Assembly (NCBI GenBank): GCA_900320545.1 | Contig: ONSU01000003.1 | Coordinates: forward strand, 59,408 to 123,407 | Direction: 5' to 3' | Length of the DNA stretch: 64,000 nt | Source: an uncultured Bacteroidales bacterium | GTDB taxonomy: Bacteria; Bacteroidota; Bacteroidia; Bacteroidales; UBA932 | In this document: piece after piece, positions 15,794 through 24,900 of the stretch | How positions within the stretch are numbered: position 1 is the stretch's first letter | Layout of the letters: every line of letters starts with the position of its first letter | Made by a program: the position numbers and the translations under genes | The notes under the pieces: model-generated | Databases searched by the model: none | Told to the model about the DNA's origin: nothing | The model's input: only the letters and a program-made list of their open reading frames with translations

Positions 15794-18045
15794 CGCTTGG
15801 TAACGGTTATATTGTCAATGAACCAGCGGGAGAACTCCCCTTCCGCAGGCGCGCTTGTGAAGCGGATCCGGGTCTGAGGAGTCGCACCCTGGATGGTGAA
15901 TGTATGCGTTGAGAATGCGCCAGTGGTGGACATCTGCAAAATCCGGGCAGATTCAGACCCGTTGACGAGACCGCCGCCGAGCACCTCGATGACGCCGGTA
16001 TTGATGTCCGGGCTTCCCACATCGGGGGTCGTGGTGGAAGCGCCGGGCCGGATGGCCGGGCTGCGGTAGGCCGCCGCCTCGAAAGTCAGGGTCAGGTCCC
16101 CGGAAACGCCCAGCTCGGGACTCTCCAACGCACCGGCCGTATTGTGATACTCCCGGCGGGAGCCGGAACGCTCCGTATCGACGAATCCGATCTGGGCATA
16201 GCCGGGACGCTCATACACGTCGTGTCCGCCCATTCCCCGGAGCTGCTCTTCGTCCCAGTCGGAAATCTGACGTCCTCCGAAGTTGGCCAGGCCGCCCACC
16301 TTGTTGCCGAGGAAATAATCCACACCGCCCGTCAGATGGTCGAAGGGTTCGAACCAGACGGCGTTGGAAGGCGTCGGAGTCGATCCTTCCTTCTCCTCGG
16401 CAATGATGATGGAAGAGTGGAAGCGGATGAAGCAGCTGCTCCCGTGCCCATCGGCATTGTTGGACCCGCCGATGGCGGTCGTCCCCTCCGGGATGAATTT
16501 CAGATGAAGCGTGTCACCGGCGACAAAAGGAATTTCGCAGTCGATCGGAACGCTGAAGAACAGATAGTATGAACCGCCTTCGACAATATGGTCGAGCGAG
16601 TAATGTCCGCCTTCGTACCAGTTCTCATTGTCGGAGGAATAGTAGATCGTCCAGTTCTTGATCGTATAGGTATTGCCGCCCATTCCGAAGGTGACCGTGA
16701 AGTGCTCCGGCAGGGTCATCCGGAGCGGGACATCCAGGTACCAGCCGCATTCCGCCGTCGGCGTGGTCTTGCTGCCCAGGGAAACGAAGCCCACCGTGTT
16801 GATATTGTCGTGCGCACCGGCCTCGGCCCACATATTGGGCCCATAAGTCTTGGATGCCTCTGAGGCAAAAGCCGATACGTACAGGGCCGCACCGATGCTT
16901 TCGTCTTTGTCGTCGGCGATCTTGCCGGATGTCAGCAGCGTGACGGGATCCCAATAGAGCTTGTAGTAATTGATATACTTGCAGGCACCGTCCGTCTGCG
17001 ATGAGCAGTAGAACGAGAACACATAAGGGAGTTCGAGAATTCCGGGCTTCTCGCCGATGCGCTTGGCCGTAAACGCCACATCGTCAGCGGAAGTGGGAAG
17101 GATTTCACAGATTCCGTCCCGGACGGCTCCGGCGATGCCGCAGACCCTGCCGCCCCCTCTGGCATAGGCGACGGATCCGAAAGGCGAATCTGCCGAAACG
17201 ATGAGGCGTCCGAGCGGAGCCCCGGATTCATCCGTAATGCCGGGAGATGACGCAAGTATTCCGCCGATGGCGTCCTCTACGACCTGGCATTCCTTCAGGC
17301 AGACGAACATCGATTCATAGTCTCCTGTAGCGAGATCGGCGAAGGTAACGGTATCGGGCCGGACCGGAAGCGGTGTGGCGTCTCCTGCGGTCGGATTATC
17401 CTGGAGGGAGAGCGTCAGGATCCCGTCCCTCCGCTCGAGCCGGGCACCGGCAAGGTCGATAACCACCTCGGTTCCGCGACCGGGAGCCGCATAACGGTCG
17501 GCCGCGACGCTCACGGCAATCCCGCAGGACGGCTCATCAAAGGAGTCTTCCACGGCGAAGGTGTTCTCGGTATAATTGGAGGCTGCGGCATCGGTCACGA
17601 CAAAGCCGCGGACCTTTCCCTGAATAATGGTATAGCCGCCGGTACGCTCCAGGGAGCGGATTTCCCGGATACGGGAGAATCCTTCCGCCGAAAGCGCTCG
17701 CTGTGCAATGCGGATCTCTTCCCGGACGGAATTGTCGTCCGATTCGAGGACGATCACCCCTTCGCGGGCATCGGTTCCTTCATTCCCATCCACCGACAGG
17801 ACCAGCGTGGCCGAGCCGCGGGATTCCGTAAGCGAAGGCGTCACCCAGTCATATACTTCATTGGAAGCAATCCGCCAGCCGATGTTGGAGAGAATCTGCA
17901 CGTTGTATTCCACGGCGAATCCCGGCGCTTCGATTTCCTGCAGGTCGGCCCGCAGGAAAGGTCCGGGGATTTCGGGTCCCCGCGTACAGGCCGCTCCGAC
18001 GAGGAGTGCCGCCAGCATCACAGTCAATATAGTTTTCCTTTTCAT
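15790..18045 (-). CDS. Surface lipoprotein with BACON-like and DUF5689 domains
   Basis: A 751-residue lipoprotein (lipobox at Cys20, LLVGAAC). A BACON-like all-beta domain covers about 33-115 (ILSNIGWRI, VTPSLTESRGSATLVLSVDGN). A DUF5689 domain, an OB-fold-like module common in Bacteroidetes surface proteins, covers about 130-335. The last 400 residues are a module shared with the fimbrillin-like gene (SNAVWFEPFDHLTGGVDYFL, RPGYAQIGFVD, WFIDNITV). It follows susD by 12 nt and overlaps the nuclease gene, so it occupies the SusE/F position. It is likely a surface substrate-binding partner of the transporter. Confidence 0.87.
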   Translation of the reverse strand: MKRKTILTVMLAALLVGAACTRGPEIPGPFLRADLQEIEAPGFAVEYNVQILSNIGWRIASNEVYDWVTPSLTESRGSATLVLSVDGNEGTDAREGVIVLESDDNSVREEIRIAQRALSAEGFSRIREIRSLERTGGYTIIQGKVRGFVVTDAAASNYTENTFAVEDSFDEPSCGIAVSVAADRYAAPGRGTEVVIDLAGARLERRDGILTLSLQDNPTAGDATPLPVRPDTVTFADLATGDYESMFVCLKECQVVEDAIGGILASSPGITDESGAPLGRLIVSADSPFGSVAYARGGGRVCGIAGAVRDGICEILPTSADDVAFTAKRIGEKPGILELPYVFSFYCSSQTDGACKYINYYKLYWDPVTLLTSGKIADDKDESIGAALYVSAFASEASKTYGPNMWAEAGAHDNINTVGFVSLGSKTTPTAECGWYLDVPLRMTLPEHFTVTFGMGGNTYTIKNWTIYYSSDNENWYEGGHYSLDHIVEGGSYYLFFSVPIDCEIPFVAGDTLHLKFIPEGTTAIGGSNNADGHGSSCFIRFHSSIIIAEEKEGSTPTPSNAVWFEPFDHLTGGVDYFLGNKVGGLANFGGRQISDWDEEQLRGMGGHDVYERPGYAQIGFVDTERSGSRREYHNTAGALESPELGVSGDLTLTFEAAAYRSPAIRPGASTTTPDVGSPDINTGVIEVLGGGLVNGSESARILQMSTTGAFSTHTFTIQGATPQTRIRFTSAPAEGEFSRWFIDNITVTKR

Positions 18046-18057
18046 AGCATCCCTCCT

Positions 18058-19800
18058 TTAAAATGAAAGCCCGTCTTCCCATCCGGGATTCTGGGATACC
18101 ACGCCTCCCGTCAGCACCCGGTCCTCGGTCGGAACGGGATAGAGGTAATCCTTGTTTTCGTCAAACTTGCGGGTGATATTTCCGTGGACGGTAATGTTGC
18201 CGGAAGTACCTCCCGTCAGCGCCGCTTCCTGCAGCGACATCGTCACTACGCCCGAGGCCGCGGCGGGCGCCTGTCCTTCATAAAGAATGAAGTCCACGGT
18301 GCCGTTGCCGTCCAGGTCGTAGCTCCCCGTTCCCGGGAAATACATACCGAGGAAAGGACGGGTCAGCCGCTTGCCGGCCTTCCAGCGCATCAGGTCCCAG
18401 TAACGGAACCCTTCCGCAATCAGTTCGACCGTCCGCTCCCGACGGATCTCGAGGATCACGCCGGTATTGGCTCCCGACACACCCGGGTAACCGGTCGCTT
18501 CCGCCATCAGATAACGATCCGGATTCTCATTCACCTCCCGGAGCATCATCGAAGGCATCCCCGCCCGTTTCCGGATCTTGTTCACCGATTTGTCGAGGTC
18601 GGCCTGCGTCAAGGTCTCCAGCTCGGCGAGCGCTTCTGCGTAATTGAGATATACTTCGGCCGTACGGAAGAGCGGAAGATCATTCTCGGAGGTATTATAG
18701 GCATCGTATTTCGGGGCTCCTACATACTTGATGATCTGGTAGCCCGTAGTCGCCGCCGCAAGGTTCGGAGCCAGTTTCTCCGCTGTCCCGACCCGCATAT
18801 AACCGGGCGTACGAATCGTCTGGGCGAGCCGGGGATCCCGTTCGCGGGTTTCCTCCGCAAAGGTCATCGTCGCATAGCCGGCCTGATCGGTGAACCGGGT
18901 CCCGTCTGCCATCAGATAACTGTTGACGACATCCTTGGCCAGACCGGGCTTGCCCATCGTCGTGGACGTATAGCGGCCGTTCACATCGTGAACGAGTGAA
19001 AGCGCCGAAGAATATCCGCGCGTCAGGATTATCTCCGTCCGGTCGGTATCCACCGTATTGAAAAGATTCAGATACGGGGTCGTTCCCGTGCTGAAGAGAG
19101 AATATCCGGAAGACTGGATGAATTCCGCAGCAGCGGCGGAAGCCTGCTCCAGGCAGGACTCCCAGTCTCCCAGGCCGTGGTATTTCCGGTAGGTTCCTTC
19201 AAAAAGGAAAATCCGGCTCTTGAGCGCGAGGGCCGTCCATTTGGTCACCTCATATACATTCTTGACAGCCGGCAGGCGGGAAATCGCGAAATCGATATCC
19301 TCCAGCACATGCGCCATAACCGTCTTGCGGTCGTCCCGGCCACGGTAAAGTCCCTTGTCATCAGCATCGAGCGGCTCATCAAGCCAGGGGACGTCACCAT
19401 AACGCTTGACTTTCTCAAAGTAGAAATATGCCCGGAAGAACCGCGCAAGGCCGAGATACTTGTCGCGCACAGCCGGGTCTTTGCAGTTGTCCGCATTGAC
19501 AATGAAGAAGTTGACGGTCCTGAGGTTATCCCAATTCCACGAACTGGCGGTCGAGGGCACCGTACGGTTTCCCGCCACCTCGGCACTCAGCACACTCGGG
19601 ATGATATAGTCCGCATCCTCTCCGTAGATTCCGCTTCCTCCGGGGAACATCAGATAGAAACGGTTGGTATATAACCGGCACTCCTGCTCCGTCGTGAAGT
19701 AGGTGTCCGGGCTGAGTTCATCCTGGGGTTCCCGCACGAGCCAGTCCTTGCAGGAAACGGCCGCCAGGGCGATTAAAAGTATGGCAAAATGCTTTTTCAT
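18058..19800 (-). CDS. susD: SusD/RagB family nutrient-binding outer-membrane lipoprotein
   Basis: A 580-residue lipoprotein (lipobox at Cys17, ALAAVSCKDW). It has the SusD N-terminal region, TPR-like helices (ARFFRAYFYFEKVKRYGDVPW is the family hallmark) and the C-terminal RRERTVELIAEGFRYWDLMRW motif. It forms the lid over the SusC barrel and captures substrate at the cell surface. It follows susC by 3 nt. Substrate cannot be predicted from this gene alone. Confidence 0.95.
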   Translation of the reverse strand: MKKHFAILLIALAAVSCKDWLVREPQDELSPDTYFTTEQECRLYTNRFYLMFPGGSGIYGEDADYIIPSVLSAEVAGNRTVPSTASSWNWDNLRTVNFFIVNADNCKDPAVRDKYLGLARFFRAYFYFEKVKRYGDVPWLDEPLDADDKGLYRGRDDRKTVMAHVLEDIDFAISRLPAVKNVYEVTKWTALALKSRIFLFEGTYRKYHGLGDWESCLEQASAAAAEFIQSSGYSLFSTGTTPYLNLFNTVDTDRTEIILTRGYSSALSLVHDVNGRYTSTTMGKPGLAKDVVNSYLMADGTRFTDQAGYATMTFAEETRERDPRLAQTIRTPGYMRVGTAEKLAPNLAAATTGYQIIKYVGAPKYDAYNTSENDLPLFRTAEVYLNYAEALAELETLTQADLDKSVNKIRKRAGMPSMMLREVNENPDRYLMAEATGYPGVSGANTGVILEIRRERTVELIAEGFRYWDLMRWKAGKRLTRPFLGMYFPGTGSYDLDGNGTVDFILYEGQAPAAASGVVTMSLQEAALTGGTSGNITVHGNITRKFDENKDYLYPVPTEDRVLTGGVVSQNPGWEDGLSF

Positions 19801-19803
19801 AGC

Positions 19804-22800
19804 CTAAAAATCGACATTGATCCCGAAGGAGAAGGTTTTACTCATCGAATAGAGGTCCGAAGAACCATTGTGCTGGACCAGTTCCGGGTCCAGATACTTG
19901 GAGTGGAGAGCCGTCCAGTACCAGAGGTTTTCACCGCTGAAATAGACTCTCACTTTATTCAGGCCCGCCTTACCGGTCCATTTCTCCGGAAGCGTATAAC
20001 CGATGGTCAGGTTCTTGAGCCGGAGGTAAGCCGCATTCTGTAGATAACGGTCGTTGAAGACCCGCATTGTTCCGTTGAGCGCGCTGTAGCCGCGGGCCCG
20101 GGGGAAATACGCATCCGGGTTGGCCGTCGTCCACACGTCCGCCATAAAGTCCTTGCCCACAAAAGAGGTGTAGGGTCGTGAATACGGGCCCCAGAATCGC
20201 TGGCAGTCATAGCCGGGATAGGCGTCCCGCCGGCCAATTCCCTGGAACATCACGTAGAAATCGATGCCCATCCAGTTCAGTCCCGCGTGGAAACTGTAGC
20301 TGAAGCGCGGCTGGCTGTTGCCGATCACGGTCCTGTCTCCCGGATCGGAGAGCGTGGAGGCGCCGTAACTGAGCGTGTGGTTGCCGTCCAGATCCAGGAA
20401 CTTGATGTCGCCGGCCCTGACACCGTCTCCATAGGCGCCCAGTGAATTGAAATAATCGGTGCAGACCTGCGTAAGGTCGACTTCGCGCGCATATGCCTGC
20501 GCCTCCTCGTCGGAAGCGAACAGACCGCCCGTCTTGAAGCCCCAGATCTCCCCGAGGCGCATTCCCTTGTAGGGCTCGTCTATCAGGCCGGAGGGATTGT
20601 CCGCCTTGGTGTACCAGGCCTTGTAATCGGCAACGGAGGCTCCCACATAGTAATAGAATCGTTTCGACGCGAGTTTCACTTCATCCTTCCATTCCGCCTG
20701 AAGTTCCCATCCGATGGTGCGGAGATTGTTGGCATTGACCGTCGGCTCTGTAGCCCCGTAAATCGAAGGCAGCTTCTTACCGATGGCGAGGATCCCCTTC
20801 GTATCGCGGATGTAGCCATCTGCGCTCAGGGTCAGCTTGTCCTTCCAGAAACCCAGATCGAGACCCAGGTCTTTGGTAATCACCGTCTCCCAGGTCCCGC
20901 TGGAAACCGGATCCGAAACCACGGCCTGTCCCGCCTTCGACTCTCCGTCGAAAGTATAGGACATCAGGCCCTTCGTATTGACGGTCTGGTAATACTCGTA
21001 ATAATCAATGTTCTGGTTTCCCAGCGAACCATAGGAGAAACGGAGCTTCGCATTGTTCAGCACGTTCCGCGCCCCTTTCATAAAAGGCTCTTCACTGAAG
21101 CGCCAGGCACCGGAGACGGACGGGAAGAAGCCCCACTGGTGCCCCTTCGGGAAGCGGGACGAGCCGTCGTACCGGCCGTTGGATTCGATGAAATAGCGCT
21201 GCTTGTAATTGTACGTCAGCCGGTAGAAGAAGCCCGCGAGGGCATATTCGTTGATGCCTCCGTTGAGGACATCCACATCACCGGTCGCGAGATTGAAGTC
21301 CGAAAGTTCCTCGCTCAGGAGGTCGTTCTTCCGGATGGACAGGTCTTTGTAGCGCCGCGCCTCGTAGTTAAAGCCCGCCGTCGCCGTGAAATTATGACTC
21401 TGCTTCCAGGAATGGTCATAGGCCACATAGGCGTTGGCCACATAGTTGTTCTGCTCGTATACGACGTCGCTGAGCCGGTCCTGATAGGAACTGACAGCTT
21501 CCTGCAGCAGTTCGCCGGGATACTGCGAATACTCCACATAGGTATCCCGGTACTGCCGGCGGATATAGCCGAACTTATAGGAGAAATCGGCGTTGAAGGT
21601 CAGCCCCTTCACCGGTTCCGCCTTGAGCGCCGCAGTCGTCGTCACCTCGGTCGTCCGCTGGTGGCCCCACTGCTTGCCTTTCACGAGCATCGCGGAATAG
21701 CCGTCCATGATGTAATGCGCGGACGAATTGGTCAGCGTGGTATGGGAAACAGGCGTCCCGTCGGGGTTGATCGGCACGAAACTGGCCAGGGCGTGCAGGG
21801 TCGGCCTGCGGTAATTGTTTCCGTGGTACGTGTATACGCCGTTAAAGAACTTGGTGTTGCTGGACAGGCTCAGCCAGGGCTTGATCTTTACGTCCAGCTT
21901 CGCGCGGACATTATAGGTGTTGTATGCATCCGGCCCCACCCGGAAGTTCCCGTCCTGATGGTAGAAACGGCCGCTGACCATATACTTGATATTCTTGGTT
22001 CCGCCGCTGACATTGACATTCACGTCCTGCGCCGGGCGCGAATCGTCATAGAGCCAGTGGTACCAGTCGAAATTGGCCAGATAAACATAGCTGAGCCGGC
22101 CGTCCCGCATCTCCGTGAGGACCCATGGGCGGTCGGGATGCTCCGTCTTGTCATTGCGCCGCTCCCACAGCCGCTGATAGTCATAGTCCGTATAACTGGT
22201 ATAAGGCGTCCCGTTCCGGGCCGAGATGAACATATCGGCCATATAGGCACTGTAATACCCCCGGGTCTCGAAATCGGTCGAAGCCGTATTGGCGGAGAAG
22301 GATGTCCTGTAAGATGCCGAAACGGTGGCCGGCTTCTCCGCACTGCCGCTCTTGGTCGTCACGAGAATGACGCCGAAAGCGCCGCGGGCGCCGTAAATGG
22401 CGGCCGATGAAGCATCCTTCAGTACCGAAATACTCTCAATATCATTGGCATTGATCCGCTCCAGATAAGTTTCCACGCCATCCACGAGGATCAGCGGACT
22501 TCCTCCGTTGGGAGAAGTGTTGCCGCGGATATTGTAGGTGCTGGAAGCATTCGGGGCGCCGGAGCCCTGTGTGATGTTGAGGTTCGGGATCATACCCTGG
22601 AGCGCCTGGCCCACATTGACGACCGGACGGTCCTCGAATTCCTTGGATGTAACGGAAGAGACAGCCCCGGTCAGGTTGACCTTTTTCTGGACACCATAGC
22701 CGACGACGACCACTTCTTCCAGCAGCTGCGTATCCTCCTTCATCACAACATCGATCTGTCCCCGCCCCGATACCGGCTCTTCGATGCCCTTGAATCCTAC

Positions 22801-23295
22801 GCATTCAAAGACCAGCGTGGCACCGGATGGCACCTCGATTTCATAATTGCCGTCCAGATCCACGACGACTCCGTTGGCGCTGTTCCCCTTCTCGATGACA
22901 GACGCACCGATAACGCTTTGTCCCGTATCGTCCAGCACCCGGCCCCGCACTGCCAGCTTCTGAGGCGGCTGTTCTGTCCTCCGGACGGCGGATTCATTCC
23001 GGGCCTCTGCCTTACGCGAGAGGACAACCGTGTTGTTTACCACTTTGTAGGCGATCCCCTTCCCGGCAAAAGCCTTGGACAGGATACTTTCCAAAGACTC
23101 GGTTCCACGAAGCGATATTTTACCCAGTGAAACATCCGACAGCGTACTCTCATAAGAAAAAAGGATGCCTGTCTGGGAGGTGAATGCTTCGGAAAATGAC
23201 TTGACGGTCGCCTGACGCTGTACGATGTCCACCTTAAAGGGTCCGGACACGAACAATGCCGCCACAAGAAGAGTCAATACAGTTGACTTGATCAT
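19804..23295 (-). CDS. susC: SusC/RagA TonB-linked outer-membrane transporter with STN signalling domain
   Basis: An 1163-residue TonB-dependent transporter. It carries a signal peptide, an N-terminal STN domain (about 33-93) used for signalling to FecR-type anti-sigma factors, and a carboxypeptidase-regulatory-like beta-sandwich (about 114-188). A TonB-box-like EEVVVVGYG (about 194-202), the plug (ALQGMIPNLNI, then LILVDGVE and KDASSAAIYGARGAFGVILVTTK) and the barrel follow, ending in SFGINVDF. The STN domain fits the sigma/FecR pair immediately upstream, 3 nt away. It imports the bound substrate using TonB energy. Confidence 0.96.
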   Translation of the reverse strand: MIKSTVLTLLVAALFVSGPFKVDIVQRQATVKSFSEAFTSQTGILFSYESTLSDVSLGKISLRGTESLESILSKAFAGKGIAYKVVNNTVVLSRKAEARNESAVRRTEQPPQKLAVRGRVLDDTGQSVIGASVIEKGNSANGVVVDLDGNYEIEVPSGATLVFECVGFKGIEEPVSGRGQIDVVMKEDTQLLEEVVVVGYGVQKKVNLTGAVSSVTSKEFEDRPVVNVGQALQGMIPNLNITQGSGAPNASSTYNIRGNTSPNGGSPLILVDGVETYLERINANDIESISVLKDASSAAIYGARGAFGVILVTTKSGSAEKPATVSASYRTSFSANTASTDFETRGYYSAYMADMFISARNGTPYTSYTDYDYQRLWERRNDKTEHPDRPWVLTEMRDGRLSYVYLANFDWYHWLYDDSRPAQDVNVNVSGGTKNIKYMVSGRFYHQDGNFRVGPDAYNTYNVRAKLDVKIKPWLSLSSNTKFFNGVYTYHGNNYRRPTLHALASFVPINPDGTPVSHTTLTNSSAHYIMDGYSAMLVKGKQWGHQRTTEVTTTAALKAEPVKGLTFNADFSYKFGYIRRQYRDTYVEYSQYPGELLQEAVSSYQDRLSDVVYEQNNYVANAYVAYDHSWKQSHNFTATAGFNYEARRYKDLSIRKNDLLSEELSDFNLATGDVDVLNGGINEYALAGFFYRLTYNYKQRYFIESNGRYDGSSRFPKGHQWGFFPSVSGAWRFSEEPFMKGARNVLNNAKLRFSYGSLGNQNIDYYEYYQTVNTKGLMSYTFDGESKAGQAVVSDPVSSGTWETVITKDLGLDLGFWKDKLTLSADGYIRDTKGILAIGKKLPSIYGATEPTVNANNLRTIGWELQAEWKDEVKLASKRFYYYVGASVADYKAWYTKADNPSGLIDEPYKGMRLGEIWGFKTGGLFASDEEAQAYAREVDLTQVCTDYFNSLGAYGDGVRAGDIKFLDLDGNHTLSYGASTLSDPGDRTVIGNSQPRFSYSFHAGLNWMGIDFYVMFQGIGRRDAYPGYDCQRFWGPYSRPYTSFVGKDFMADVWTTANPDAYFPRARGYSALNGTMRVFNDRYLQNAAYLRLKNLTIGYTLPEKWTGKAGLNKVRVYFSGENLWYWTALHSKYLDPELVQHNGSSDLYSMSKTFSFGINVDF

Positions 23296-23298
23296 ACC

Positions 23299-24186
23299 CT
23301 ACTGCACATTGTTGGATGAAAAATGACCTCCGGTCAGCAGTTCCAGCACGGCGAGCACATCGCCGGGAGGATCACTCCGGAGGAAACTCATATGATATTG
23401 CTTGGAGGAATCGTAACCGGACGCGGAGACTTTGATGCCATAGTTATCCTCAATGGCGCGGATAATCTCCTCGACACTCGCATTCTCGAAGTTGACAATA
23501 CTGTATTGCTGACGGATCATCGGAGCCGCATAGACCTGCTCTACTGAAATATCGCCCGTAGAGGCATTGTAAGCCGCTCTCTGATTGGGGGTCAGACGCA
23601 ACAGGGGCATCCCGCCCTTGCTCATCAGCCGTACGGATCCCCGTTCCAGAATCACATCCGCCGTTCCGCTTCCGGAGGGAGCGCTTACACTGAACGCCGT
23701 CCCGAGCACCTTCACGTCCAACGCGTCCGTCCTCACGATAAAGGGATGCAGCGTATCCCTCGCGACGTCGAAATACGCATCGCCCCGGAGCGCGGCAATC
23801 CGGCATCCGTCCGATTCCTCAAAGGTCAGGGACGCGCCGCTCTTCAGACACACGGACGTACCGTCCGGCAGTGCAATCTGACTCACGTCCAATGCCGTAT
23901 TCTCCCATGACTGCAACTGCGGTTGCCGGTTCAGGGATTCGGCTCCCCACCATCCCAGCGCGACAACCAGTACAAAGGATGCAGCAAGAGCAACGATGCG
24001 AAGGATCCGGCCCGCACGATGATGGCGGAATTCTTCCGCATCAATCCGTGCATTCAGACGTTCGAGCATCCGGGTCTTCCGATCTTCCAGACGGGGATCC
24101 GATTCGGTGTCCATAAGCATCTTGATTGCCTCCAAATAGGCATCCAGACGCTTCTGGGCATCATTTTGATTCGTTCTTTCTTCCAT
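23299..24186 (-). CDS. FecR family anti-sigma factor
   Basis: A 295-residue inner-membrane protein. The cytoplasmic N-terminal segment (1-60) binds the sigma factor, one membrane helix spans about 62-84, and the periplasmic FecR domain follows (LPDGTSVCLKSGASLTF, ALRGDAYFDVARD, FIVRTDALDVKVLGTAFSVSA). The C-terminal domain (FENASVEEIIRAIEDNYGIKV) is the STN-contacting part seen in Bacteroidales. It passes the substrate-bound signal from SusC to the ECF sigma factor encoded just before it. Confidence 0.94.
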   Translation of the reverse strand: MEERTNQNDAQKRLDAYLEAIKMLMDTESDPRLEDRKTRMLERLNARIDAEEFRHHRAGRILRIVALAASFVLVVALGWWGAESLNRQPQLQSWENTALDVSQIALPDGTSVCLKSGASLTFEESDGCRIAALRGDAYFDVARDTLHPFIVRTDALDVKVLGTAFSVSAPSGSGTADVILERGSVRLMSKGGMPLLRLTPNQRAAYNASTGDISVEQVYAAPMIRQQYSIVNFENASVEEIIRAIEDNYGIKVSASGYDSSKQYHMSFLRSDPPGDVLAVLELLTGGHFSSNNVQ

Positions 24187-24191
24187 ATTCT

Positions 24192-24219
24192 GTCCGTATT
24201 ATACATTATTAATACAGAC
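24192..24219. repeat. Inverted repeat between the sigma and fecR genes
   Basis: GTCCGTATTA and TAATACAGAC form 10-bp arms with one mismatch around an 8-nt loop. The repeat sits about 6 nt before the fecR ATG on the minus strand. There is no U-tract, so it is not a classical terminator. It may be an RNA processing or translation-control hairpin that sets the sigma to anti-sigma ratio. Confidence 0.4.
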
Positions 24220-24257
24220 AAATGGAAGAAACTACTTAGAAGAAACAGAAAAAAAGT

Positions 24258-24797
24258 TCAGGGGCAATTATTCTCCAGCGCCGTCCTCAGAGACCGCAGC
24301 GCAGCATAGATGTGCGCATCCACGGTACGGACTGAAATGCCCAGCAGATCCGCAATTTTCTTATGCGAATATCCCTCCACATAACTCAGGCGGAATACTT
24401 CCCGGCATTTGTCCGGAAGCGCGTCGATCGAACGGTCGAGTGAACTGTGCAGATCCCTGTCGAACAGGGCCTTGATGACCGGGTTGCGGTCGGGGTCATA
24501 ATATTGTTCCGCCATTGCCAGGAACGAACTCTCCTGTTCCTCATACGCCCTGCGAGCACGCTGATGCCGGAGGTAATTCATGCAATGGTTATAGACGCTG
24601 CGCAGAAGATAGCCGTGAATCTGGGCTGAATCCCGACGAAGGAAAAAGCGGCGTTTCCACACCGAGTAGAAAACATCCTGTACGACGTCCTCGGCCCAGA
24701 GCCGGTCTTCCCCTCTCAGGAAAAGGCTAGCATAGGCTATGAGACTAGGGTACTGCCCAGCACAAAAAAGATTGAAATTTTCCCGATCCATCAACAT
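24258..24797 (-). CDS. ECF-type RNA polymerase sigma factor
   Basis: A 179-residue sigma-70 family protein of the extracytoplasmic-function group. Region 2 is at about 20-95 (AEDVVQDVFYSVWKRR, YLLRSVYNHCMNYLRHQ). Region 4 is at about 120-175 (LPDKCREVFRLSYVEGYSHKKIADLLGISVRTVDAH). It heads the SusCD operon and is controlled by the FecR protein encoded 71 nt downstream. No internal promoter-sized gap exists before susC, so it probably activates its own operon. Two ATGs, at 24797 and 24791, are possible starts. The -7 box at 24805-24812 leaves almost no leader for the first. Confidence 0.95.
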   Translation of the reverse strand: MLMDRENFNLFCAGQYPSLIAYASLFLRGEDRLWAEDVVQDVFYSVWKRRFFLRRDSAQIHGYLLRSVYNHCMNYLRHQRARRAYEEQESSFLAMAEQYYDPDRNPVIKALFDRDLHSSLDRSIDALPDKCREVFRLSYVEGYSHKKIADLLGISVRTVDAHIYAALRSLRTALENNCP

Positions 24798-24804
24798 TGC
24801 AAGG

Positions 24805-24836
24805 CAAAAATAACCATTCGTCCGGACTTATGCAAA
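24805..24836 (-). promoter_or_regulatory. Promoter of the sigma-FecR-SusCD operon
   Basis: On the minus strand TTTG (24833-24836) and TATTTTTG (24805-24812) are spaced by 20 nt, a near-perfect Bacteroidetes promoter. The predicted transcript start is within a few bases of the sigma-gene ATG, suggesting a leaderless or very short-leader mRNA. Confidence 0.7.
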
Positions 24837-24847
24837 TCTGGAATCTC

Positions 24848-24878
24848 TTTCAATTTTCAAGAAAAATTCCCATCTTTG
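24848..24878 (+). promoter_or_regulatory. Promoter of the SEC-C protein gene
   Basis: TTTC (24848-24851) and CATCTTTG (24871-24878) are spaced by 19 nt, one mismatch from consensus in each box. They lie 22 nt before the ATG at 24901, divergent from the sigma operon. Confidence 0.45.
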
Positions 24879-24900
24879 CATCTCCAAGTAGTGTAGTGCG

